This document shows positions 1-8,098 of a DNA stretch of 64,000 nt, in pieces. The DNA lies in the NCBI RefSeq assembly GCF_027922005.1, contig NZ_BSEV01000001.1, positions 211,638-275,637 of the forward strand, given 5' to 3'. Both the position numbers and the translations under genes were made by a program. Below the pieces are notes generated by a model that did no database searches, was not told the origin of the DNA, and saw only the letters and a list, made by a program, of their open reading frames with translations. This stretch comes from Streptosporangium carneum (GTDB lineage Bacteria; Actinomycetota; Actinomycetes; Streptosporangiales; Streptosporangiaceae). Each line of letters starts with the position of its first letter. Within the stretch, counting starts at the first letter, position 1.

Positions 1-405
1 GCGCCCCTCGAGACGCCTCCCGAGACGCCCGCCGGAACCGCCCCCGCCGAGACGCCCTCCGAGGCGGCGCCCTCCGAGGCGGCGCCCTCGGGGAACACGC
101 CCGCCGACCGGAACGGACTCGCCGCACGGGTGCGGATCCCGCCCCTGGTGACGCTCGACGAGTTCGGTCAGGGAAACATGCTCCTCACCGTGACGGGACC
201 CGCCATGCGGTGGCGGATATCGGCTCCCGGGCTGGTCGTGAGCCCCTCCAGCGGCACCTCGAGACCGGGACATCCGGACGTGATCACCCTGCGCGCCCTC
301 CGGATCCGCCACTGGTGCGGCACGCCCTTCTCCGCGACCGCCCCGCTGACCGTCCACGGCCCCGACGACTCGATCACCACGACGGTGCGCTGGCAGACGT
401 GCTGA
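1..405 (+). CDS. C-terminal part of an unrecognised surface or secreted protein (5' cut by window edge)
   Basis: The reading frame is open from the first base, so the start lies outside the window. The visible 134 residues begin with a Thr/Pro/Glu/Ala-rich linker built on a repeated ETPSEAAPSEAA-like pattern (about residues 1-35). A compact beta-rich domain follows and ends in a Cys-containing strand (VRWQTC). A Pro-rich linker before an Ig-like domain is typical of exported or membrane-anchored actinobacterial proteins. It ends 52 bases before the ParA-like gene on the same strand and is probably in its operon. No family could be assigned. Confidence 0.6.
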   Translation, partial: APLETPPETPAGTAPAETPSEAAPSEAAPSGNTPADRNGLAARVRIPPLVTLDEFGQGNMLLTVTGPAMRWRISAPGLVVSPSSGTSRPGHPDVITLRALRIRHWCGTPFSATAPLTVHGPDDSITTTVRWQTC

Positions 406-457
406 CCACCCCCTCCCTCCCGATCTTCGCAAAGCTCTCTGTGAAAGGACCTTGGCC

Positions 458-1450
458 ATGACGGAGACGTCCCCCCAGATCCAGTCCTCGCCGCCCCCGC
501 AGGGCGAGCAGTTCCAGGAGACGGTCCCCCTCACCGCCGAACACCTGCTCATCAACCGGCGTCCGGAACCGGCCGGTGGATGGCGTCGCCTCGTGTGGCA
601 GCTCTCCGGCGGGAGGATCATCCCCGCGGAGTCGGCGGCGGAGCTGGAACGCCGCACGCTGATAGCCCAGGCCCAGACTCCCGTGGCGAGCGGGCACCAC
701 CGGATCGCGGTGATGAGCCTCAAGGGCGGGGTCGGCAAGACCACGACGACCGTCGCCCTCGGCAACACCCTGGCCTCCCTGCGGGGCGACCGGGTGATCG
801 CCATCGACGCCAACCCCGACCGGGGAACCCTCGGCATCAAGGTCAAGTCGGAGACCGCGGCGACCATCCGCACCATGCTCGCCGAGGCTCCCCACATCCT
901 CCGCTACGCGGACGCGCGCGCCTTCACCTCCCAGTCGCCCGCACGGCTCGAGGTCCTCGCCTCGGACACCGACCCCGCGGTGAGCGAGGCGTTCAACGCC
1001 GAGGACTACCGCACGGTCGCCGGGCTCATCGAGCGCTACTACTCGATCTGCATCACCGACTGCGGGACCGGGCTCCTGCACGGGGCCATGGGGGCGACGT
1101 TGGAGTTGGCCGACCAGATCGTGCTGGTCAGCCTGGTGGCGGTGGACGGGGCGAGTTCGGCCGCCGCGACGCTGGACTGGCTGACCGCCCACGGGCACGC
1201 GGACCTGGTCAAGAACGCCATCGTCGTGCTGAACGCCGTCGAACCGAAGTCCGACGTGGACGTGGAGCTGCTGGAACGCCACTTCGGCTCCCGCTGCCGC
1301 GCCGTGATCCGCGTGCCGTACGACCCGCACCTCAAGGAGGGCGCCGAGGTGGACCTGGTCCGCCTGCGGCCGACCACCAGGGGCGCCTACCTTCGCCTGG
1401 CCGCAGCCGCGGGCCAGGCGTTCGGCCAGCGACAGGACCGGAGCCGTTAG
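458..1450 (+). CDS. ParA/MinD-family P-loop ATPase
   Basis: A 330-residue ATPase of the ParA/MinD (SIMIBI) class. The deviant Walker A motif KGGVGKTTT lies at about residues 89-97, with the signature lysine, followed by IAIDANPD and the switch region ITDCGTG. About 80 residues of Pro/Gln-rich sequence precede the ATPase fold; this is longer than in plain MinD and may be a partner-docking arm. ATG at 458 is preferred over TTG at 452 because GAAAGGAC sits about 9 bases upstream. It overlaps the next gene by one base (TAGTG). Next to a single-pass membrane protein and two exported proteins, it more likely positions or energises an envelope or secretion assembly than segregates DNA; that is inference, since no ParB or parS was seen. 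Confidence 0.85.
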   Translation: MTETSPQIQSSPPPQGEQFQETVPLTAEHLLINRRPEPAGGWRRLVWQLSGGRIIPAESAAELERRTLIAQAQTPVASGHHRIAVMSLKGGVGKTTTTVALGNTLASLRGDRVIAIDANPDRGTLGIKVKSETAATIRTMLAEAPHILRYADARAFTSQSPARLEVLASDTDPAVSEAFNAEDYRTVAGLIERYYSICITDCGTGLLHGAMGATLELADQIVLVSLVAVDGASSAAATLDWLTAHGHADLVKNAIVVLNAVEPKSDVDVELLERHFGSRCRAVIRVPYDPHLKEGAEVDLVRLRPTTRGAYLRLAAAAGQAFGQRQDRSR

Positions 1451-2214
1451 TGCGACCACCGATCTCCGAGGACCGCGACCTCGACTGGGATCTGGGGCCT
1501 CCCCCGCGTAACAACCGCCGGATGGTCATCGTGGTGATCTCGATGGTGGGGGCGATCCTGCTGGCGGTCGGGGTCTGGCGCCTCATGGGATCCGGGTCGG
1601 ACGATCCCCGGTCGGTCTCCACCGCGCAGGTCGCCGACACGAGAGTCGCGCTCGCCCCTCCCTCGGGCTACGAGAGCGAGGCGGGCTACCCGGTCGGGTT
1701 TCCCCGCACGGAGCTGGGGGCGGCCTCGGCCGCCGCGGCCGCGCTGGAGGCCGCCTGGACGCTGGACGTCGCCCAGGCCGAGCACGCGGCGGTCCTGTAC
1801 GCCCCGCCCGACCAGCGGGAGGTGGCCCGGGCAGGCGCGCGGGCCTCGGTCGCCGGATGGCGGGAGACCCTCGGGCTTCCCAAGACCGGGGCGCTTCCCC
1901 CCGGGGCCGCCATGCGGACCAAGACGATCGGGATCCAGTGGCGACCCCGTTCCAAGGACCTGGTCCAGGTCTCCGTCCTGGTCCAGGTCACCGCGACGAA
2001 GGGGGTCGGGGACACCGACCCGACCTATTCGAGCCCGTACGCCATGAACCTGCTGATGACCTGGAACCCCACCATGCGCGGCCCGAGCCAGGGGGACTGG
2101 GTCAACATCCCCGACCCCGCCCCCGCGGCCGTGCCCCGCGTCGCCCCGCCCGGCACCCCCGAGTTCACCGCCGCGGGCTGGAAGCCCCTCTCCGGTCCCG
2201 ATCCCACCCCCTAG
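1450..2214 (+). CDS. Single-pass membrane protein of unknown function
   Basis: A 254-residue protein starting with GTG inside the stop of the ATPase gene, so the two are translationally coupled. The N-terminus is cytoplasmic and acidic/Pro-rich (residues 1-24), one transmembrane helix spans about 25-44, and an extracytoplasmic domain of about 200 residues follows. An Ala-rich helical stretch comes first, then a beta-rich part with YSSPYAMNLLMTW. The topology recalls bitopic accessory components of actinobacterial type IV-like conjugation or secretion clusters, but I cannot assign a family. The ATPase upstream is the natural candidate partner. Confidence 0.75.
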   Translation: MRPPISEDRDLDWDLGPPPRNNRRMVIVVISMVGAILLAVGVWRLMGSGSDDPRSVSTAQVADTRVALAPPSGYESEAGYPVGFPRTELGAASAAAAALEAAWTLDVAQAEHAAVLYAPPDQREVARAGARASVAGWRETLGLPKTGALPPGAAMRTKTIGIQWRPRSKDLVQVSVLVQVTATKGVGDTDPTYSSPYAMNLLMTWNPTMRGPSQGDWVNIPDPAPAAVPRVAPPGTPEFTAAGWKPLSGPDPTP

Positions 2215-2231
2215 ATCGAGGAAGACCATCC

Positions 2232-3926
2232 ATGCCTCCACGCAGTCCGTCCAGACGCGTCACCCTGGTGTCCGGCCTTCTGCTGGCCGGGGTGTCCGCC
2301 ACGACCAGCGCGATCATCGCCCAGCCCTGGACCGCCCTGGCCGAGCCGGGAGGCGGGTCCTCGGCCTCCTCTCCCGCGCTCGCCCCCCAGTCCGCCTCCG
2401 ACGACTCCCCGGCCACGGGGTCCGACCTGCCTCCGCTGTCGGACTCCGAGGGGTCGTCGGTGTCGGATGACTCCTCGAAGTCCGCACAGGAGCCGTCGGA
2501 CACCGGCCCCTTCGCATCGGGGGACGACTCCCCGGCGCAGGAGGAGGGCCCGTCGGACACGGGGTCCGCCGCCAAGGACGATCCGCCCGCCGACGAACCG
2601 GAGGCGGTCGCGAAGAAGGTCGAGGAGCTCGAGAAGGCCGAGGAGCCCGAGGATCCCGAGGGCTCAGAAAAGTCCGAGGGCTCGGGGAAGTCCGGCAAGC
2701 CCGAGGGCTCGGGGAAGAAGGGCAAGGAGTCCGGGGAAGGGACGCAGGAGGCGCCTGCCGCCAAGAAGAAGGCTCCCTCGTCCGAGGTCCCCGCGCCGAA
2801 GCACCCTCCTGTCTCGGCCGACCAGCACCAGTCCGCCAAGGTCCCCGCGCCACACTCGAAGAGCAAGTCCGCCCAGGAGCCGCAGAAGGTCAAGGCCTTC
2901 CAGGAGCCTTCCGAGAAGTCCGGCACGTCATCCTCGAAGCAGGCCCCTGAGACGTCCGCGGATGACTCCGACCAGACGGCCTCGGAGAAGGCCGGCACGA
3001 CCATGTTCTTCGCGGCGTCCCCCGTGACCGACGAGACGTCGGCTCCCGCGGAAAGCCAGGCTCCCGAACCGGCCCAGACCCCGGTTCCGGACAAGAACGG
3101 CAAGCCCGCGGCCACCCCGACGCCCACGGCCGCGCCCACGTCTTCCAGCACGCCGGAGCCCGCCCACAGCCCGACCCAAACCGTAAAACCCGAAAAGACT
3201 GGTAAGTCGGAAAAGTCCGCATCTTCACAGCCGAAGCCGCCGAAGAAGGCACCCGCGAAGAAGGCGCCGAAGCCCTCTGCGAGCCCGACCGCGAAGACCG
3301 CGACCCCGCGCCCGGCGACCCCGAAGCCGACCCCGCAGAAGGGAACACCGAAGAGCACGCCGAAGCCGGCCGTGAGCCCGACCGCGAAGACCACGGCCGC
3401 CCCGTCACCCACTCCCACGAGCCCCGTCTCCCCCACGCCGACCCCGACGTCGCAGACGGCGGAGCCCACGCCGACGGCGACCGGCGTTCCGACCGGCGTG
3501 CCCACCGTTCTCAGCTTCCCCGGCCCGACGGCCACCCCGACCGCCGTTCCCACCACACCCGCGCAGGAGCCGACCGGAGAGCCGGGGACCCAGCCGACCT
3601 TCGTGCCGTTCCCGGCGTCCCCGTCCCCGCGAGCGGTCGTCCCGCTGCCGCCGCTGCGCGGCTTCTTCGCCTCGGAGGTCTGCGGGTCGCAGCAGATCGC
3701 GGCGTGCTGGAGCCTCGCGCCCTGGCGTAGCCGTACCGCCGAATTCCCCATGACGCCGCCGGGCGCGGGACAGCACTCGCCGGCGACGCCCCGGTGGGTC
3801 TTCGAGTCGCCTGTCAGCCGTGCCGCCGCGCCGAACTCGTCCACGACCTGGTCACCGAACGTGGCCGGCTGCTGGAGCTTCAGCCCGTCCGCGCTCTGCG
3901 CCAGACCCGAGGAGAAGCAATCGTGA
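2232..3926 (+). CDS. Secreted, very long disordered Ser/Pro/Lys/Glu-rich protein
   Basis: A 564-residue protein whose ATG follows GAGGAAG at good spacing. A signal peptide covers about residues 1-37 (twin Arg, hydrophobic core, TALA-EP cleavage site). Residues 40-480 are almost wholly low complexity: Ser/Asp/Glu-rich first, then KSEGSGKSGK-type Lys/Ser/Glu runs, then Pro/Thr/Lys stretches resembling wall-spanning linkers. The last 80 residues are more ordered and contain four cysteines in W-rich contexts (VCGSQQIAACW, AGCWSF, ALCA). There is no LPXTG motif. Its stop overlaps the GH16 start (TGATG). A wall-spanning stalk carrying a small disulfide domain is a reasonable guess; function unknown. 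Confidence 0.7.
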   Translation: MPPRSPSRRVTLVSGLLLAGVSATTSAIIAQPWTALAEPGGGSSASSPALAPQSASDDSPATGSDLPPLSDSEGSSVSDDSSKSAQEPSDTGPFASGDDSPAQEEGPSDTGSAAKDDPPADEPEAVAKKVEELEKAEEPEDPEGSEKSEGSGKSGKPEGSGKKGKESGEGTQEAPAAKKKAPSSEVPAPKHPPVSADQHQSAKVPAPHSKSKSAQEPQKVKAFQEPSEKSGTSSSKQAPETSADDSDQTASEKAGTTMFFAASPVTDETSAPAESQAPEPAQTPVPDKNGKPAATPTPTAAPTSSSTPEPAHSPTQTVKPEKTGKSEKSASSQPKPPKKAPAKKAPKPSASPTAKTATPRPATPKPTPQKGTPKSTPKPAVSPTAKTTAAPSPTPTSPVSPTPTPTSQTAEPTPTATGVPTGVPTVLSFPGPTATPTAVPTTPAQEPTGEPGTQPTFVPFPASPSPRAVVPLPPLRGFFASEVCGSQQIAACWSLAPWRSRTAEFPMTPPGAGQHSPATPRWVFESPVSRAAAPNSSTTWSPNVAGCWSFSPSALCARPEEKQS

Positions 3927-5026
3927 TGTCCCGACCCCACGTGCGATTAGCCGTGCTCAGCGCGGTGGCCGCGCTGGCGGTGACCACCCTCACCGCGGCT
4001 CAGGGCGAGGTCGCCTCCCGTGCGGCCTGCTCCCCCTCGAGCGGCGGTTCGAGCGCCGCCGAGGCTCTCGGCTGGGGGACGCCGGACTGGTGCGCGGAGT
4101 TCGACGACTACCTCGACCCGGACGACTGGGTGGTCTACGACTCGCCGGGGCACGCCGGAAACGGCCGCCGCTCCTCGGGGCAGCTCTTCCTCGGCGACGG
4201 GGCCCTCTACCTGCACGGCACGGCCGACGGCACGACCGCGGGACTGGCCAGCCGCCACGGTCAGACCTACGGCCGCTGGGAGACCCGCATCCGGCTGTAT
4301 CCAGGAGCCGGGTCGTACCACCCCGTCGCCCTGCTGTGGCCCCAGGAGGGCGGGGGGAACGTGCGGAGCGCCACCGACGAGGAGATCGACTTCCTCGAGG
4401 TCATCAACGACCCGGGCAGGCAGCGGCCCAACTTCTTCCTGCACACCCCGCAGGGCCAGGAACAGGCGCACGCCACCGTGGACATGACCGGCTGGCACAC
4501 CTACGCCGTGGAGAACACCCCGCAGGGGGTCACCGGCTACCTCGACGGACGGGAGTGGTTCCGCTCGTCCAACGCCACCCACAGCCCGATGTCGGCCTGC
4601 CTGCAACTGGACTGGTTCCCCGGCCAGGGCGGCTCGGGGGAGGCGTGGATGGAGGTCGACTGGCTCCGCATCTACTCGCTGGACTCCAAGGGAAGCTCCA
4701 ACGGGAGTTCCAACGGAAACGCCAACGGAAACGCCAACGGGAGCGGCAACGGGAGCGGGAGCGGCAACCAAAACCCCAACGGGAGCGGGAGCGGCAACGG
4801 GAGCGGCAACCAGAACCCCAACGGAAGCTCCGGCAAGAACTTCGACGAAAACCCCAACGGAAGTCCTGGCGACGGCTCCGACGAAGGCCCCGACGGGAGC
4901 TCCGGCAAAGGCTTCGACGAAGACCCCGACGGAAGCTCCGGCAAGAACTTCGACGAAGACCTCAACGGGAGCTACGGCGACGGCTTCGACGAAGGCTCCG
5001 ACGTGGACTTCGACGGCGCGGAGTGA
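3926..5026 (+). CDS. Secreted glycoside hydrolase family 16 (beta-glucanase-like)
   Basis: A 366-residue exported enzyme with a signal peptide in about residues 1-28. The GH16 fold follows, with the diagnostic catalytic motif E153-I-D-F-L-E158 (nucleophile and acid/base glutamates separated as in laminarinases, lichenases and agarases). The catalytic domain ends near residue 250 with MEVDWLRIYSLD. After it comes a tail of about 110 residues: first Asn/Gly/Ser repeats, then an Asp-rich repeat built on SSGKNFDEDPDG. ATG overlaps the previous stop, so the gene is coupled to the disordered protein upstream. The likely substrate is a beta-1,3- or mixed-linkage glucan, but substrate cannot be read from sequence. 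Confidence 0.88.
   Translation: MSRPHVRLAVLSAVAALAVTTLTAAQGEVASRAACSPSSGGSSAAEALGWGTPDWCAEFDDYLDPDDWVVYDSPGHAGNGRRSSGQLFLGDGALYLHGTADGTTAGLASRHGQTYGRWETRIRLYPGAGSYHPVALLWPQEGGGNVRSATDEEIDFLEVINDPGRQRPNFFLHTPQGQEQAHATVDMTGWHTYAVENTPQGVTGYLDGREWFRSSNATHSPMSACLQLDWFPGQGGSGEAWMEVDWLRIYSLDSKGSSNGSSNGNANGNANGSGNGSGSGNQNPNGSGSGNGSGNQNPNGSSGKNFDENPNGSPGDGSDEGPDGSSGKGFDEDPDGSSGKNFDEDLNGSYGDGFDEGSDVDFDGAE
4690..5010 (+). repeat. In-frame repeat tract encoding the GH16 C-terminal tail
   Basis: Two nested repeats lie within the coding region. First comes AACGGGAGC/AACGGAAAC hexamer-nonamer iteration giving (N-G-S/N)n. Then an about 36-base repeat encodes SSGKNFDEDPDG variants, with Asp at regular spacing (DEDPDG, DEGPDG, DEGSD). 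The Asp/Gly pattern is reminiscent of calcium-binding linkers. Confidence 0.8.
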
Positions 5027-5171
5027 GCGACTCCTGGTCACCCACTCACACCGGAGGGCGCGGGATGCCGATCCCGCGCCCTCTCCGTCGTCTCGGACCT
5101 CCTACTCGCCCCCGGCTCGCCCCCGACCCTCTCCGCGCCCCGGACCTTCCCCGTCCCGGGACTCCGCGCTC

Positions 5172-5255
5172 CAGGCTCCACGTCCCGGGGGCCGCGTCCC
5201 AGGCTCCACGTCCCGGGATCCGCGTCCCAGGGGCCGTGTCCCGGGATCCGTGTTC
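5172..5255. repeat. 28-bp tandem repeat, three copies
   Basis: Three units of exactly 28 bases (5172-5199, 5200-5227, 5228-5255) begin CAGGCTCCACGTCCCGGG or a close variant, and a degenerate partial copy precedes them. The tract fills the gap between the convergent GH16 and FMN reductase genes. The period is not a multiple of three and no gene is present. The CCCGGG-rich units could also form hairpins that end both transcripts. Confidence 0.7.
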
Positions 5256-5258
5256 CGG

Positions 5259-5828
5259 TCAGGGTGTGTACGGCCTGGCGGCACGCCCCTGGCTCAGGGT
5301 GGTCGCCCACCAGATGAGCTGGTCGAGCATGACCTTGGCCGCGCCGTTCGCACCGTCCGGCTCGGTCAGTCTCCCCTTCTCGTCGAACTGCGTGGGCGTC
5401 TGGTGGAAGCTCACGGTGTCCCGCAGGGTCATCACGTGCAGCTCGGCGAAGACCAGACGGAGCTGTTCCACCGCACGCAGGCCTCCGGAGCGGCCGCCGT
5501 ACGAGACGAACCCCACCGGTTTCGCCGCCCACTCGTGGCGGACCGCGTCGACGGCCAGTTTCAGGCAGGCGGGGTAGGCGTGGTTGTACTCCGGAGTGAT
5601 CACCACGAAGCCGTCGGCCGCGGCGATCCTGGCCGCGAGTGCGCGGGCCTCCTCACCGGGGCCGTCCGCGTTTCCTGACTGGATCGGGGGAAGCGGGGTG
5701 CGGCTCAGGTCCATCACGTCCAGGCGCAGGTCGGGCCGCTGTCCGGCCTGGTCGAGGAACCATCGGCCGATCATCGCGCCGACGCCGCCCTCTCTGGGGC
5801 TTGCGATGATCACTAGGATGTCCGGCAC
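5259..5828 (-). CDS. NADPH-dependent FMN/quinone reductase (flavodoxin fold), SoxR-type target
   Basis: A 189-residue protein of the NAD(P)H-dependent FMN reductase family. It has the phosphate-binding loop IIASPREGG (about residues 8-15), the central VVITPEYNHAYP motif (about 75-86) and SYGGRSGG near 107-114. It should transfer electrons from NADPH through FMN to quinones or other redox-cycling compounds in the cytoplasm. The start is placed at GTG 5828 because GGGAGG lies six bases upstream; longer forms would run through the SoxR box. A SoxR-like operator lies 40-60 bases upstream. In Streptomyces coelicolor an FMN reductase of this type is among the few SoxR targets, which supports both calls. 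Confidence 0.88.
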   Translation of the reverse strand: MPDILVIIASPREGGVGAMIGRWFLDQAGQRPDLRLDVMDLSRTPLPPIQSGNADGPGEEARALAARIAAADGFVVITPEYNHAYPACLKLAVDAVRHEWAAKPVGFVSYGGRSGGLRAVEQLRLVFAELHVMTLRDTVSFHQTPTQFDEKGRLTEPDGANGAAKVMLDQLIWWATTLSQGRAARPYTP

Positions 5829-5868
5829 GATGGCCTCCCTGGTCGACGGCTCGTATGACCACCGTGCA

Positions 5869-5888
5869 ACCTCAAGCGCACTTGAGGT
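5869..5888 (-). promoter_or_regulatory. SoxR box upstream of the FMN reductase
   Basis: The sequence ACCTCAAGCGCACTTGAGGT has perfect arms (CCTCAAG/CTTGAGG) around a four-base centre. That is the 18-bp architecture of the known SoxR operator (CCTCAAG-N4-CTTGAGG). A minus-strand TTGACC at 5886-5891 overlaps its upstream arm, as expected for a -35 element in a MerR-family promoter with an enlarged spacer. The -10 is weak. No soxR gene is in the window. Confidence 0.85.
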
Positions 5889-5924
5889 CAAACCCCCGTG
5901 CGCGCCAAGGGCGTGGGCCGGGCG

Positions 5925-6428
5925 TCAGCCGGGCAGCCGCAGCTCGAGGACCTGTCCCGGCCACTCGCCGACCTTGAAGGGTTCGGTCCTGGTGAACCCC
6001 TGACTCTCGTAGTACTCCACGAGACGGCCGTCGTCACCGGCGTAGCAGTCGACCCTGAGGAGCGCGACTCCCCGCCCGGCCGCCTCGGCCCTGGCGTGCC
6101 CGAGCAGGGCGGAGCCCACACCGTGGCCGCGGAAGCGCTGATCGATGACCAGGCCCTGGACGTACAGCTCGGGCTCCCGCGCCGGGGGCACGTAGTCCAC
6201 GGCAGCCCCGAGCACGGCGCATCCGGCGGGCTCCCCGTCGACCTCGGCGATCCACATGCCGCCGGAGGCCGCCCACTCGGTGACGCGCTCGACGCGGGCG
6301 GGGTCGGCGGAGAACGGCCGGCTGCCCCACTGACCGGTACGGCCCCGCGCCGCCAGCCACGCGACGGCGCTGTCGAACATGCCCAGCACGACGGAGACGT
6401 CGTCGGAACTTCCCTTTCGGATCACCAT
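5925..6428 (-). CDS. GNAT-family N-acetyltransferase
   Basis: A 167-residue acetyl-CoA-dependent acetyltransferase. Motif A is visible as LVIDQRFRGHGVGSALL (R-x-x-G-x-G/A at about residues 103-108), and VEYYESQGF near the C-terminus is the usual motif B. ATG 6428 is chosen because MVIRKGSSDDV begins the domain; the upstream in-frame extension is repetitive and lacks a ribosome site. Substrate unknown. It is divergent from the LCP gene. Confidence 0.85.
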   Translation of the reverse strand: MVIRKGSSDDVSVVLGMFDSAVAWLAARGRTGQWGSRPFSADPARVERVTEWAASGGMWIAEVDGEPAGCAVLGAAVDYVPPAREPELYVQGLVIDQRFRGHGVGSALLGHARAEAAGRGVALLRVDCYAGDDGRLVEYYESQGFTRTEPFKVGEWPGQVLELRLPG

Positions 6429-6504
6429 CGGCGGATGGTAACGGAGCAGGACACCGGGGGACCAGCCGATTCCACGCCCTTCTTCCAGCCACACAGGCCT
6501 TCCG

Positions 6505-6537
6505 GCCGCACAGGCAGCTTCTGGCCGCACAGGCAGA
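6505..6537. repeat. Short direct repeat in an intergenic region
   Basis: GGCCGCACAGGCAG occurs twice with a 19-base period (6505-6518 and 6524-6537), and a weaker third copy lies upstream. It sits between the GNAT gene and the LCP gene, upstream of both starts. Confidence 0.5.
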
Positions 6538-6658
6538 CACACCGACTGATTCGCGGTTCTTATCCCACCCTTATGGAGGATTAGTACACTCGGCGACGGC
6601 CGGAAACCGGCTCCCCGGTCACGGGTGCACGCCCTGACCCACTTTCCACAGGAGTCAC

Positions 6659-8071
6659 GTGAGTAGCGGGTTGACCGAGGCGCCTGCGAAGCCGGAGGGC
6701 CAGGCCCGACCCCGGCGGCGCCGTAGATGGCTGTGGTGGCTCGTGTCCGCGGTGACCATCGTCGTCCTCCTGGTGGCGGCCACGGTGACGGGCGCGTACT
6801 TCAAGCTGAGCGGGAACGTCAAGCACATCGACGTGCCCACGGAGGACCTGGGCGCCCGCCCCGTCAAGGTCGCGACCAAGGCGCTGAACGTCCTGGTCGT
6901 CGGGTCGGACCAGCGCGGCGGCAAGAACGCCAAGTACGGCAGGTTCCCCGGCGAGCGGACCGACACGATCATGCTCGCGCACATCTCGCCGAAGCGGGAC
7001 AACGCCATGGTCGTCAGCTTCCCCAGGGACTCGATGGTCCAGTTGCCCGAGTGCCGGGCCAGGCAGGGGCTGGCGGGCCAGCAGGCGCACCTGGGCATGA
7101 TCAACGAGTCGTTCAACTCGGGCGGGATCGCCTGCACCTGGAAGACTGTCGAGGCGCTCACCGGCATCCACATCGACCACTTCGTGAAAGTCGACTTCAC
7201 CGGCTTCAAGGGCATGGTCGACGCGGTCGGCGGGGTCGAGGTCTGCGTTCCGGAGCCGATCAACGACAAGAAGGCCCTGCTCACCCTGCCCGCGGGCAAG
7301 CAGACGCTCAAGGGCGAGCAGGCGCTGGGCTACGTCAGGGCGCGCTACAGCCTGGGCGACGGCTCGGACATCGGACGCATCCAGCGCCAGCAGATGTTCA
7401 TCGCCTCGATGGTCAAGAAGGTGATGAGCGGCGAGACGCTCACCGACCCGACCAAGCTCTTCGGTTTCCTCGACGCGGCCACCAAGTCGGTCACCACCGA
7501 CCCCGGGCTCACCCCGGGAGTCATGAAGGACCTGGCCACCAGCGCCGAGGGGCTGGCCGCCGGGCAGATCCACTTCATCACCACCCCGTGGAGATACTCC
7601 GTCACCTACCCGGGGCGGGTCGAGTGGGTCCAGCCGCAGAGCAGGAAGCTCTTCCAGATCGTCGCCAGGGACATCGCGGTCGCCGGCTCCGGGGTCAAGG
7701 GCGGCCAGTCCAAGGTGCCCAGGTCGAAGATCCAGGTCGAGGTGCGAAACGGGACGGCACGCAGCGGGCTCGGCTCGCTGGTGGCCGTGCAGCTCGAGGA
7801 GCGGGGCTACCACATCGCCAAGATCGGCGACGCGCCGCACAAGCCGTACCCGAAGACCACGATCGCCTACTCCCCGAAGGGCGCTCCCGGAGCGCCCACC
7901 CTCTCCCGCGACGTACTCAAGTCCTCGGGCAGGCTCGTCCAGCGGGCGGTCACGCCCAGGCTCATCCTGACCGTCGGCGACGACTGGCAGGGCCTCAAGC
8001 CGCTGAAGCAGGACGACGTCGACAGCCTGAAGGGGTTCGACGCCACCCACGACTCCTGCGCGGGCACCTGA
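6659..8071 (+). CDS. LytR-CpsA-Psr (LCP) family cell-wall glycopolymer ligase
   Basis: A 470-residue membrane-anchored protein. It has a basic cytoplasmic N-terminus (RPRRRRR), a transmembrane helix at about 24-46, an LCP catalytic domain at about 78-240 (VVGSDQR, ERTDTIMLAHISP, VSFPRDSMV, GVEVCVPEPI) and a C-terminal LytR_C domain near 356-440 (VEVRNGTARSGLG). LCP enzymes move lipid-linked teichoic acid or arabinogalactan-type polymers onto peptidoglycan outside the membrane. The Arg/Asp residues that bind the polyprenyl diphosphate are conserved. GTG 6659 follows AGGAG at short spacing. The LuxR regulator starts only 27 bases downstream and may be cotranscribed. Confidence 0.92.
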   Translation: MSSGLTEAPAKPEGQARPRRRRRWLWWLVSAVTIVVLLVAATVTGAYFKLSGNVKHIDVPTEDLGARPVKVATKALNVLVVGSDQRGGKNAKYGRFPGERTDTIMLAHISPKRDNAMVVSFPRDSMVQLPECRARQGLAGQQAHLGMINESFNSGGIACTWKTVEALTGIHIDHFVKVDFTGFKGMVDAVGGVEVCVPEPINDKKALLTLPAGKQTLKGEQALGYVRARYSLGDGSDIGRIQRQQMFIASMVKKVMSGETLTDPTKLFGFLDAATKSVTTDPGLTPGVMKDLATSAEGLAAGQIHFITTPWRYSVTYPGRVEWVQPQSRKLFQIVARDIAVAGSGVKGGQSKVPRSKIQVEVRNGTARSGLGSLVAVQLEERGYHIAKIGDAPHKPYPKTTIAYSPKGAPGAPTLSRDVLKSSGRLVQRAVTPRLILTVGDDWQGLKPLKQDDVDSLKGFDATHDSCAGT

Positions 8072-8098
8072 TCGTCGGGGTTGAGTAGGGTTCGAGGC

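Noticed and set aside
2232..3926. Collagen-like or LPXTG-anchored adhesin
   Set aside because: No G-x-y periodicity and no sorting signal; the protein is low complexity with a small Cys-containing end.
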